This document shows positions 1-5,792 of a stretch of DNA of 7,166 nucleotides, piece after piece. The stretch lies in contig DATEAK010000030.1 in the NCBI GenBank assembly GCA_035288405.1, positions 1-7,166 on the forward strand, in the 5' to 3' direction. The translations under genes and the position numbers were made by a program. The stretch is from JACPSX01 sp035288405 [NCBI: bacterium]. Its GTDB lineage: Bacteria; JACPSX01. The notes beneath the pieces are model-generated. The model saw only the letters and a list, made by a program, of their open reading frames with translations. It had not been told where the DNA came from and did no database searches. The first letter of the stretch is position 1. Each line of letters starts with the position of its first letter.

Positions 1-2
1 TG

Positions 3-53
3 TCTGTGGTCCGCAACCTGACCCTTTTCTTCCTCGGTAGCTGGAGGCTGTAA
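3..53 (+). CDS. C-terminal tail of an upstream gene (partial)
   Basis: A frame open from the window edge ends at TAA 51-53 and gives a hydrophobic tail, SVVRNLTLFFLGSWRL. The stop lies 3 nt before the trpS ATG, and the trpS Shine-Dalgarno sits inside these last codons, so the two genes would be co-transcribed. In many Desulfobacterota a membrane site-2 (M50) metalloprotease precedes trpS, and a hydrophobic tail would fit that. Sixteen residues are too few to identify the protein, so this is inference from tight spacing and hydrophobicity only. The frame could also be chance. Confidence 0.35.
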   Translation, partial: SVVRNLTLFFLGSWRL

Positions 54-56
54 TCT

Positions 57-1043
57 ATGGAGAAGCGAGTGCTCAGCGGAATGAGACCTTCCGGGAAGCT
101 CCACCTGGGAAACTTCCTGGGAGCCTTAAGCAACTGGAGAAATCTGCAGCAGGAGTACCACTGTTTCTTCTTCATTGCAGATTGGCACGCCCTTACCTCG
201 GATTATGCGGACACCTCGGAAATTAAGAACAACATCCTAGAGATGGGAATCGATTGGCTGGCCTGCGGCCTCGATCCGGAGAAAAGCACCCTGTTTATCC
301 AATCACGGGTACCCGAGCACGCCGAGCTTCACCTTCTCTTGTCCATGGTCACCCCTTTGCCCTGGCTTGAGCGGGTCCCCTCCTATAAGGAACAGCGCCA
401 GGAAATCAAGGATAAGGATTTGGAGACCTACGGTTTCTTGGGCTATCCGGTCCTCCAGGCTGCAGACATCATCATCTACAAAGCCGATTTTGTCCCTGTG
501 GGAATCGATCAGGTCCCCCATGTGGAAATCACCCGGGAGATTGCCCGCCGTTTCAACAATCTGTACAAGAAGGCCGTGTTTCCCGAGCCGGCAGTTCTAT
601 TGACGGAGGTTCCCAAGCTGGTGGGTACCGATGGCCGGAAGATGAGCAAGAGCTACAACAATGCCATTTATCTATCAGATCCCCCTAAGGTTGTGGCGGG
701 AAAGCTCAAGACCATGGTGACGGATCCCCAACGGGTGAGGAGAACAGACCCGGGCAATCCCGAGGTCTGCCCGGTTTTTTCTCTCCACAAGGTCTTTTCC
801 TCAAACGAGGAGCGGGCTCGGATCGATCCGGCTTGCCGCACGGCGGCTATCGGGTGCATTGATTGCAAAGAGATCCTGGCTAAGAACCTGATAAGTTGGA
901 TGAATCCTATCTATGAGAAACGGGGCCAGCTGGCGGAGAAGCCCTCTGCAGTCCTGGACATTTTTGAAAGTGGAAGCAAAAAAGCGCGGCAGGTGGCTAG
1001 CCAAACAATGGCAGAAGCCAAGGAGGCCATGAAAATAGATTGA
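57..1043 (+). CDS. trpS: Tryptophanyl-tRNA synthetase (TrpRS)
   Basis: Class Ic aminoacyl-tRNA synthetase that charges tRNA-Trp with tryptophan using ATP, in the cytoplasm and normally as a homodimer. The 328 residues match the usual bacterial length (about 325-350). The HIGH-type signature is PSGKLHLGN at residues 11-19. The family GxDQ motif appears as GIDQ at 149-152. The KMSKS loop is intact at 195-199, preceded by GTDGR. It is followed by the family-typical segment with TDPQRVRRTDPGNPEVCPVF, and the C-terminal part is the helical anticodon-binding domain. The ATG at 57 is supported by TGGAGG at 42-47 with 9 nt spacing and by the motif starting at residue 11. It probably shares a transcript with the gene ending at 53. 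The next gene has its own promoter. No missing catalytic residue was seen. Confidence 0.97.
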   Translation: MEKRVLSGMRPSGKLHLGNFLGALSNWRNLQQEYHCFFFIADWHALTSDYADTSEIKNNILEMGIDWLACGLDPEKSTLFIQSRVPEHAELHLLLSMVTPLPWLERVPSYKEQRQEIKDKDLETYGFLGYPVLQAADIIIYKADFVPVGIDQVPHVEITREIARRFNNLYKKAVFPEPAVLLTEVPKLVGTDGRKMSKSYNNAIYLSDPPKVVAGKLKTMVTDPQRVRRTDPGNPEVCPVFSLHKVFSSNEERARIDPACRTAAIGCIDCKEILAKNLISWMNPIYEKRGQLAEKPSAVLDIFESGSKKARQVASQTMAEAKEAMKID

Positions 1044-1136
1044 CGGCCTCACTTAGATACCTCCCCTTTTCCGGGAACTGACCGCTTTCCGACCTGAACT
1101 GCCCTCCCGCTGTAATCCAAGTTCCGAAGATTGTTG

Positions 1137-1164
1137 TTGAAAATAAGCGTGAGCTTGTGATAAT
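1137..1164 (+). promoter_or_regulatory. Sigma70-type promoter with extended -10, upstream of the HD-GYP sensor gene
   Basis: TTGAAA at 1137-1142 (5 of 6 to the -35 consensus) is followed after 16 bp by GATAAT at 1159-1164 (5 of 6 to the -10 consensus). A TG dinucleotide at 1156-1157 gives the extended -10 form TGtGATAAT. The predicted start is near 1170-1172, leaving a leader of about 130 nt before the GTG at 1303. It lies in the non-coding gap after trpS and points at the sensor gene, so that gene is probably its own transcription unit. It is a consensus match only. Confidence 0.55.
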
Positions 1165-1178
1165 AGCACTATCCTTTT

Positions 1179-1200
1179 TTCCTCGCGCCAGATGGAGGAA
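1179..1200 (+). promoter_or_regulatory. Leader hairpin 1 of the sensor mRNA
   Basis: TTCCTC at 1179-1184 is complementary to GAGGAA at 1195-1200, with a 10-nt loop. It lies about 8 nt after the predicted transcription start, at the 5' end of the long leader. The stem is short (6 bp). Its CCTC arm could alternatively pair with the GAGG of the true Shine-Dalgarno at 1295-1298, so a switching role is conceivable but speculative. Confidence 0.25.
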
Positions 1201-1290
1201 CAGCGTAACAAAATTCACTCTTACCACCTAAAGTTCTTGTGGAAAGCTTCGATACGTCGGATTAGGGTTCTCTTGCGCAAGGAACCTTGA
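1192..1290 (+). other. Possible 32-codon upstream ORF in the sensor leader
   Basis: ATG 1192 opens a 32-residue basic peptide (start MEEQRNKIHS, end LLRKEP) that stops at TGA 1288-1290, only 3 nt before the sensor gene's Shine-Dalgarno and in the same frame as the sensor. A ribosome on it would unfold hairpin 2. No Shine-Dalgarno precedes the ATG and the composition shows no attenuator-type codon run, so it may well be untranslated. It is listed because the position of its stop is suggestive. Confidence 0.12.
1264..1288 (+). promoter_or_regulatory. Leader hairpin 2 next to the Shine-Dalgarno of the sensor gene
   Basis: Bases 1264-1270 (AGGGTTC) pair with 1282-1288 (GAACCTT), including one G-U. 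After a single bulged T at 1271, CTT 1272-1274 pairs with AAG 1279-1281, closing a GCGC tetraloop. That makes 10 base pairs with one bulge. The core CTTGCGCAAG (1272-1281) is also a perfect DNA palindrome. The stem ends 5 nt before GGAGG (1294-1298), so it could act on translation as RNA or be a repressor site as DNA. Its poor T-tract argues against a terminator. Confidence 0.4.
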
Positions 1291-1302
1291 TCCGGAGGTT
1301 CT

Positions 1303-3150
1303 GTGAATAAAGAAATTAGCTGTCTCAACACGAAAGCGATTGTGGAGTATGTCCGCCGCCACAATGGCGGGGATTTGAGATCCCTCCTGGAACATCTTGA
1401 TCCCGAGCTCGACCATCAGAAAGACTTGGAGAAATTCCTCACTGACCCCAACAATTGGGTCTCCTCCAAGGTCTTCTCCGATCTCTGCCTCCGGGCTCGC
1501 GAAATCTTCCATGATGACCGGATCGCATTTAAAATTGGCTTTGAATCGATTAGTGCAAACCGTCTCGGATACATTCAAAGAATCTTTGTCCGCACCATGC
1601 GACATCCCCGCGATGGGATACACAAGGCCCAAATCATTAATGACAAATTTAACCGGACCAAGAGTATAGAAATTGTCGAGAATACCCATGGCCGGGCCCT
1701 CGTCCGGCTCCACTGGTATCCGGGCCTGGAACTTAATAAGGACTCTTGCTACATAAACCAGGGCGTCTATTCCGCCATTGCCACGATCTGGGGCATACCA
1801 CCATCCGAAGTGGTTGAATCCTGTTGTTTTTTTGAAGGTGGTTCCTACTGCCAGTATACGATCTCTTGGGCCAAACAATCGTTGCTGAGAGGTCTTTGGT
1901 CCTGGGTTTTTCCCCAGCGGCATCTTCTGGAAGAAGCTGTGGCCGAAATGGAGAAGGACAAGGTCCTGCTGCAAAAGAAGTACGAGGAGGTTTACGACCT
2001 CAACGTTGAACTCAAACACCGTCTCGATCAGCTCGTGAGTCTTCAGGAGAGCAGCCGGGCCATTGTTTCAATCCTCGATGCCAAGAAGCTCCTTACCTCA
2101 GTGATGAGGCTGCTGACGCAAACGATCGGTTTTGAGCGGGCTATCCTCATGCTTGTCGATGAAAATAAGAAAGTTCTCCGCTACGCCTACGGGGTTGGTG
2201 CCGAAGAGAGCATCGAACGGGCCTTCCGCAATTACCAGATCCCCATGGATCGGGCAAGCAATATCCTCGTGCGTGTGGCGAATACAGGGATCCCGGCCTT
2301 CATTGAGGATTCGACGGTAGCCCCGCTGAACAGGGAAAATCCGATCCTGAAGATCTTGAAACCCAAGTCCTTCGTTATTGTCCCCCTGATCAGCCGTAAC
2401 CGCATCATCGGAGTTTTGGGGGCCGACAAGGGAAAAAGTGAAGCAAGAATTTCTCAGGAAGACCGAGATTACCTTCTCAGTTATGCCAACCAAATTGCAG
2501 TGGCCCTCGATAATGCCAAGCTTTATCACGATATCAATGAAAGCTACATGAGCAGCATCCAGTCGCTTGCTCTTGCTCTGGAAGCAAAGGACTCGTACAC
2601 AAAAGGGCATTCGGAGCGCGTTACCCGGCATGCCACAGAAATAGCCAAACTCCTCGGTTTGTCCGAAACGGAATGCGAGCGACTCGGACAGATGAGCATG
2701 ATGCATGATATCGGGAAGATCGGCGTACCCGACATGATTCTCGTAAAGCCCGGCAAGTTAAGCCCGCATGAATGGGATCTCATATGCCGGCACACGACTG
2801 TAGGCGCTAAGATCATTGATCCCCTTCATCTTCCCAAGAATGAGATTGCCATCATCAAGAGTCACCATGAGCGGATCGATGGGAAGGGATACCCGGAAGG
2901 ATTGACCGGAGACGAACTTCCCATTGAAGCCCGCATTGTCTCGGTTGCGGACGCGTTCGACGCGATGACCACGGATCGCCCTTACCGGCGTGCCCTAACA
3001 TTAGGAGCCACCTGCCAGGAGCTCCGGGTAAATTCAGGCAGGCAGTTTGACCCCGAAGTTGCCAGGGCCCTTCTCGAGTTGGTGGAAGACAGCCATACGG
3101 CTCCCTCACGAGTCATTCCTCTTCACCAACACCGTTTTGTCAGGAGTTAA
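1303..3150 (+). CDS. V4R-GAF-HD-GYP sensor, predicted c-di-GMP phosphodiesterase
   Basis: 615 residues with no signal peptide or membrane segment seen, so probably cytoplasmic. Domains: an N-terminal helical part (1-85) with an AraC/XylR-like DPNNWVSSKVF stretch; a V4R/XylR_N-type ligand domain (about 90-190) ending in EGGSYCQYTISW; a coiled coil (about 208-250); GAF (about 250-406); HD-GYP (about 415-590). Cys149, Glu172, Cys175 and Cys183 match in spacing the zinc site of the phenol sensor MopR. HD-GYP is intact: HDIGKIGVP at 468-476 and HHERIDGKGYP at 521-531. His436, His468, Asp469, His497, His521, His522 and Asp550 fall at the known metal-ligand positions. Tyr432 stands where a trinuclear-iron member has Glu, which suggests a binuclear site. 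The likely reaction is hydrolysis of c-di-GMP, gated by two sensor domains. The start is GTG, with GGAGG at 1294-1298 (4 nt spacing) and an in-frame stop at 1288-1290 that excludes an upstream start. The ligand is unknown. Confidence 0.92.
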   Translation: MNKEISCLNTKAIVEYVRRHNGGDLRSLLEHLDPELDHQKDLEKFLTDPNNWVSSKVFSDLCLRAREIFHDDRIAFKIGFESISANRLGYIQRIFVRTMRHPRDGIHKAQIINDKFNRTKSIEIVENTHGRALVRLHWYPGLELNKDSCYINQGVYSAIATIWGIPPSEVVESCCFFEGGSYCQYTISWAKQSLLRGLWSWVFPQRHLLEEAVAEMEKDKVLLQKKYEEVYDLNVELKHRLDQLVSLQESSRAIVSILDAKKLLTSVMRLLTQTIGFERAILMLVDENKKVLRYAYGVGAEESIERAFRNYQIPMDRASNILVRVANTGIPAFIEDSTVAPLNRENPILKILKPKSFVIVPLISRNRIIGVLGADKGKSEARISQEDRDYLLSYANQIAVALDNAKLYHDINESYMSSIQSLALALEAKDSYTKGHSERVTRHATEIAKLLGLSETECERLGQMSMMHDIGKIGVPDMILVKPGKLSPHEWDLICRHTTVGAKIIDPLHLPKNEIAIIKSHHERIDGKGYPEGLTGDELPIEARIVSVADAFDAMTTDRPYRRALTLGATCQELRVNSGRQFDPEVARALLELVEDSHTAPSRVIPLHQHRFVRS

Positions 3151-3153
3151 ATC

Positions 3154-3176
3154 AGGGGGCTCCCCCTTTGTTGTTT
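3154..3176 (+). terminator. Likely intrinsic terminator of the sensor gene
   Basis: Starting 3 nt after the TAA (3148-3150), AGGGG (3154-3158) pairs with CCCCT (3163-3167) around a GCTC tetraloop, and is followed by the T-rich run TTTGTTGTTT. The stem is short but almost all G-C, and the position right after the stop fits Rho-independent termination. The interrupted T-tract lowers confidence. Confidence 0.5.
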
Positions 3177-3442
3177 ACGACTCATCTTCTTGGTACTCGA
3201 GGGACACGCTCATCGCTCCGGAATGCAGGTGAACTCCGGGCGATCCTTCGAGAAAGGTAGTCCGACAACGGATCTTTGTCACCCTTTGAGTTGCAGGGTT
3301 ACTCCGTGCACAGTTGCGGGCTTGTCTGAGTTCCAGGCACCCGGCAAGTCATAGAGAGAAGGGTGAGTCTTCTTCCGCTCTCATCTACGGTCATTGTCGA
3401 GGGGGAAAGAAATTTAGGATCCATAGTGGCCGGGAGGGCTGC
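3177..3442. other. Intergenic gap with two weak adjacent hairpins
   Basis: This stretch of about 266 bases holds no gene I can support. Two small inverted repeats stand side by side: GACAA 3264-3268 with TTGTC 3276-3280 (7-nt loop), then ACCCT 3281-3285 with AGGGT 3295-3299 (9-nt loop). Together they could form tandem 5-bp hairpins in an RNA, but stems this short are common by chance. The best promoter-like pair for the next operon is TTGTCG (3394-3399) and TAGGAT (3415-3420), but 15 bp is too tight. The acyltransferase frame stays open back to a TTG at 3314; that part lacks protein-like character. Confidence 0.3.
3433..3437 (+). promoter_or_regulatory. Shine-Dalgarno that fixes the acyltransferase start
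   Basis: GGAGG sits 5 nt before ATG 3443. The same frame is open back to TTG 3314, but that start has no such site. The region between is rich in Ser, Arg and Gly and unlike the family, so ATG 3443 is the preferred start. Confidence 0.75.
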
Positions 3443-4435
3443 ATGGGCATCAGTGAATTCTTTCAACTCCCCCTAAACCGTCTCATTTTTTCATTCCTTC
3501 CCCCTTACTTTTCTTATATGTATCTCCTCTTTTTGGGAAAGATCTATTTTTGGTTACGGCCGGAGGAGCGGCGCCTGATCACGGAAAATATCCGGGAGGT
3601 CCTACAAAGTCGGAAGCCATCGGCTGACCTCCGGCAGATCACCCGTGCCACTTTTCGCGGCATCTTTCACCACTATGCTGAGAAGCTCTTCCAGGCCTAT
3701 CACGAATACGGGGCGGTCATCGAGTATCTACGGAAGAAAGTTCACATTTCGGGGATCGAGCACATCGACCACAAACTGCGTCAGGGGAAAGGTGTGCTTC
3801 TGGTTACAGCCCACTTTGGCGGCGTGGAATTCTTGCCCACGGTGCTTGCTCTTCAGCGCTATCACCCCTACATGGTGGTTAAGTTTAAAACTCCTTCCTT
3901 GAAGCAAAACCTCGAAGAGAGAGCAGCCCGGGTCGGCCTTTCTCTGATCGACGCCGACGAAGGCAATCTATTCTTTCGGCTGGTAAGGATCTTGAGAGAG
4001 AACAACATCCTGATCACCGAGTGTGACGAGGTGGATTCGCTTAATCCCTCGACAGCGGCCTGCGGAAATATGTTTGGAGTTCCTGTCTACACCGATCGTA
4101 GCATTGATCTTTTGCAGAGAAAATCCGGGGCCCATGTTCTGAGCGTCTTCTTAGTCCGTAATAAGATGAGAGGATACCAGCTCGGAATCGAGCCTCTGGA
4201 AACACCTGAATTCTCCAGGGGGTCGGTTGCCGCAAATTTGCTGAGCGTCCTTGAAAAATACATCCTGCAATATCCTGATCAATGGTACCAGTGGAAGAAT
4301 TGGAAACGGTTGCGGGCAAGTCCCGATTTTGCACCCGCTCAGGTGCTGTCCCAACCCCGGAGGCAAAGCCCCAACCGTGAACCCAAAAGCCCCCAGATCC
4401 CACTGGGGGATGACATGCCGGGAGCGGCTGCGTGA
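3443..4435 (+). CDS. LpxL/HtrB-family membrane acyltransferase
   Basis: 330 residues from ATG 3443 (E. coli LpxL has 306). The family moves an acyl chain, usually from acyl-ACP, onto lipid A precursors or related lipids at the cytoplasmic face of the inner membrane. A hydrophobic N-terminal anchor (about 11-38) is followed by the catalytic HX4E motif in TAHFGGVEF, with His124 and Glu129. The C-terminal YPDQWYQWKNWKRL matches the family's conserved end block. The second block is unusual: CDEVD begins at Cys194, where LpxL proteins commonly have a DQ-type motif, and then come NMFGVPVYTDRS and a GAHVL segment. A Pro/Arg-rich tail of about 30 residues extends beyond the family fold. The gene overlaps the next by 4 nt (GTGA), so the two are translationally coupled. 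This pairing suggests it may acylate something other than lipid A, such as an amino-acid or peptide-linked lipid; that is inference. Confidence 0.87.
   Translation: MGISEFFQLPLNRLIFSFLPPYFSYMYLLFLGKIYFWLRPEERRLITENIREVLQSRKPSADLRQITRATFRGIFHHYAEKLFQAYHEYGAVIEYLRKKVHISGIEHIDHKLRQGKGVLLVTAHFGGVEFLPTVLALQRYHPYMVVKFKTPSLKQNLEERAARVGLSLIDADEGNLFFRLVRILRENNILITECDEVDSLNPSTAACGNMFGVPVYTDRSIDLLQRKSGAHVLSVFLVRNKMRGYQLGIEPLETPEFSRGSVAANLLSVLEKYILQYPDQWYQWKNWKRLRASPDFAPAQVLSQPRRQSPNREPKSPQIPLGDDMPGAAA
4420..4424 (+). promoter_or_regulatory. Shine-Dalgarno inside the acyltransferase gene, for the epimerase-like gene
   Basis: GGGAG lies 7 nt before GTG 4432. The alternative in-frame ATG at 4456 has no site upstream, so the GTG with its 4-nt stop/start overlap is preferred, although the first eight residues are not conserved-looking. 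Confidence 0.6.
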
Positions 4436-5616
4436 ATCTTTCTTCTGTCGCGCTCATGGATCTTCGCATTCGGCCACAAACCTCCCCGGTGGAAATCTCT
4501 GCCGCTGAACTCTGGAAGTTGCAGATTCCCTTGGGAAGAGCCATCGGCCACTTCCAGGCCAAACGAAACAACTCGGATAACCTCGTGGCCCATGTCGTTA
4601 GTAAAGCGGGGGTCGATGGATTCGGAGAAGCGGTGCCCCGGGAATACGTAACGGGGGAAACTCTTTCCACAGCCACGGCCGCAGCCCGCCACCTTCTTGA
4701 GAGGTTCAAGGGCAAACGCTGGGAGACCGTCGGGGCTTTGCTGAATGATCTGGAAAAACTGGATCGAGATCCACGAATGTTGGATCATCCATCGGCCCGT
4801 TGTGCTGTCGAACTGGCTCTGCTGGATTGTGCCGGGAAAACCTGGGGGATTTCCGTCGCGGACATGTTGGGAGGGAACTGCAGAGATTCGGTGGAATACA
4901 GCGCTGTGATTCCCTTCGAAGAACCTGGGACACTGGACACCATCCTCGATATGGTCAAGACTCAGAAAGTGCGGTCTGTAAAGGTCAAGGTGGGGAGATC
5001 ACAGGACCTGGAAACGGTGGAGAGCGTACGTCAGAAGTTGGGAGAAGGAATTTCTCTGCGCCTGGATGCCAATGGGGCCTGGAGTTCTCGGGACGCCATC
5101 GAGAAACTCAAGGCGCTGGAGGTCTATGAAATAGACGCCATCGAGCAGCCGGTTTCCAAGGAGGACTGGCAAGGGCTGCGGGAAGTCAGCGAATCCGTCT
5201 CTATTCGAGTCATTGCCGATGAGTCAATGGTGTCTCTGGAGGATGCCCGGGGTCTGATCGCTGCCGGGGCTTGTGGGGGCCTCAATCTCAGAATTTCAAA
5301 ATGCGGCGGGCTTTTGTCCGCCCGCAGGATTTACAGATTTGCCCGCGCCTCCGGAATTCCCTGCCAAATGGGCTGCCAGGTGGGAGAAACGGGGATCCTG
5401 TCGGCGGCGGGCCGGCACTTCGCGGCCAGGATTCCGGACCTTCTCTTTGCCGAGGGCTCTTTTAACCGATATATCCTCAGCGAAGATATCGTGGAGGAAG
5501 ATCTCACCTTTGGAATCTCGGGATATGCACCGGTTCTAAAGTCTCCGGGCCTGGGGATCACGATCAGTCAAACCAGAGTACAGGAATACAGCCAGGACCG
5601 GATTTCCTGCTTTTAG
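4432..5616 (+). CDS. Enolase-superfamily enzyme, muconate-lactonizing / dipeptide-epimerase subgroup
   Basis: 394 residues, slightly longer than typical dipeptide epimerases. A capping domain comes first (about 13-140) with GFGEAVPREYVTGET, then a beta/alpha barrel. The chemistry set of the subgroup is complete: KVK at 184-186 (Lys186 as acid/base), metal ligands Asp212 (in LDANGAW), Glu238 (in IEQP) and Asp263 (in ADES), and Lys290 (in RISKCGG) on the opposite face. This arrangement abstracts a proton alpha to a carboxylate, giving racemization/epimerization, cycloisomerization or dehydration. Near the barrel end, CQMGCQVGETGILS (Glu319) replaces the better-known specificity strings of Ala-Glu epimerase or o-succinylbenzoate synthase, so I cannot assign a substrate. 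It is probably cytoplasmic. Coupling to the acyltransferase suggests action on an amino acid, a dipeptide or an N-acyl amino acid that later carries or receives an acyl chain; this is inference. Start GTG 4432, stop TAG 5614-5616. Confidence 0.9.
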   Translation: MNLSSVALMDLRIRPQTSPVEISAAELWKLQIPLGRAIGHFQAKRNNSDNLVAHVVSKAGVDGFGEAVPREYVTGETLSTATAAARHLLERFKGKRWETVGALLNDLEKLDRDPRMLDHPSARCAVELALLDCAGKTWGISVADMLGGNCRDSVEYSAVIPFEEPGTLDTILDMVKTQKVRSVKVKVGRSQDLETVESVRQKLGEGISLRLDANGAWSSRDAIEKLKALEVYEIDAIEQPVSKEDWQGLREVSESVSIRVIADESMVSLEDARGLIAAGACGGLNLRISKCGGLLSARRIYRFARASGIPCQMGCQVGETGILSAAGRHFAARIPDLLFAEGSFNRYILSEDIVEEDLTFGISGYAPVLKSPGLGITISQTRVQEYSQDRISCF

Positions 5617-5669
5617 TGATTGGCCTCTTGTCGGATCCTCCCGATTCTTTTGGGAAGCCCCTGCGCCTT

Positions 5670-5730
5670 GAGATTTCAGCAGCCAACTCGACCCTGGGGA
5701 AGGACATTTCAATGCAGAGTCACAAATCTC
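5670..5730. repeat. 7-bp inverted repeat abutting a -35 box
   Basis: GAGATTT (5670-5676) and AAATCTC (5724-5730) are exact reverse complements with centres 54 bp apart, about five helical turns. The right arm directly touches the -35 hexamer at 5731. This spacing would suit a looping operator, or a long-range RNA stem in read-through transcripts. A 7-bp match over this distance may be chance. Confidence 0.2.
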
Positions 5731-5759
5731 TTGACCTCAGCTCCCAACGAAGGTAGAAA
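5731..5759 (+). promoter_or_regulatory. Sigma70-type promoter of the oxidoreductase gene
   Basis: TTGACC (5731-5736, 5 of 6 to the -35 consensus) is followed after exactly 17 bp by TAGAAA (5754-5759, 4 of 6 to the -10 consensus). The predicted start near 5766 would leave a leader of about 27 nt before ATG 5793, which suits a normal leader with a GAGG-type Shine-Dalgarno. It would make the oxidoreductase independent of the acyltransferase operon. Confidence 0.45.
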
Positions 5760-5792
5760 AATTCACTTAAATTCTCAAAGTATCGAGGGACG

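Noticed and set aside
1044-1136. Intrinsic terminator after trpS
   Set aside because: Only a 4-bp TCCC/GGGA pairing near 1063-1077 and a 6-bp repeat (1074-1079 with 1120-1125) around a 40-nt loop, with no T-tract.
1228-2019. 263-residue open frame on the - strand
   Set aside because: It is antisense to the well-supported V4R domain and coiled coil. Its translation shows no recognisable motif, and the codon pattern belongs to the + strand gene.
3230-3330. tRNA-like or riboswitch-like gene in the gap after the sensor
   Set aside because: No cloverleaf with a T-arm GTTCRA box in the right place, and no recognisable c-di-GMP riboswitch core.
3394-3420. TTGTCG / TAGGAT as a promoter for the acyltransferase operon
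   Set aside because: Only 4 of 6 matches in each box and a 15-bp spacer; not better than chance in this region.
3314-3442. N-terminal extension of the acyltransferase to TTG 3314
   Set aside because: It has no Shine-Dalgarno at the TTG and a Ser/Arg/Gly-rich translation unlike the family. ATG 3443 has GGAGG at ideal spacing and is followed at once by the membrane anchor expected of the family.
4041-4788. Two - strand open frames (4041-4715 and 4339-4788)
   Set aside because: They are antisense across the acyltransferase/epimerase junction, are composed of shadow-like Arg/Pro/Ser-rich sequence, and show no family motif.
5593-5613. CAGGA/TCCTG hairpin followed by CTTTT as a terminator of the operon
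   Set aside because: A 5-bp stem with a 7-nt loop lying inside the coding end of the epimerase-like gene, with only four T residues; too weak to claim.
5651-5665. Sigma54-like GG...GC element before the oxidoreductase
   Set aside because: The GG to GC spacing is off by one or two bases from the strict -24/-12 requirement, and the flanking bases do not match.
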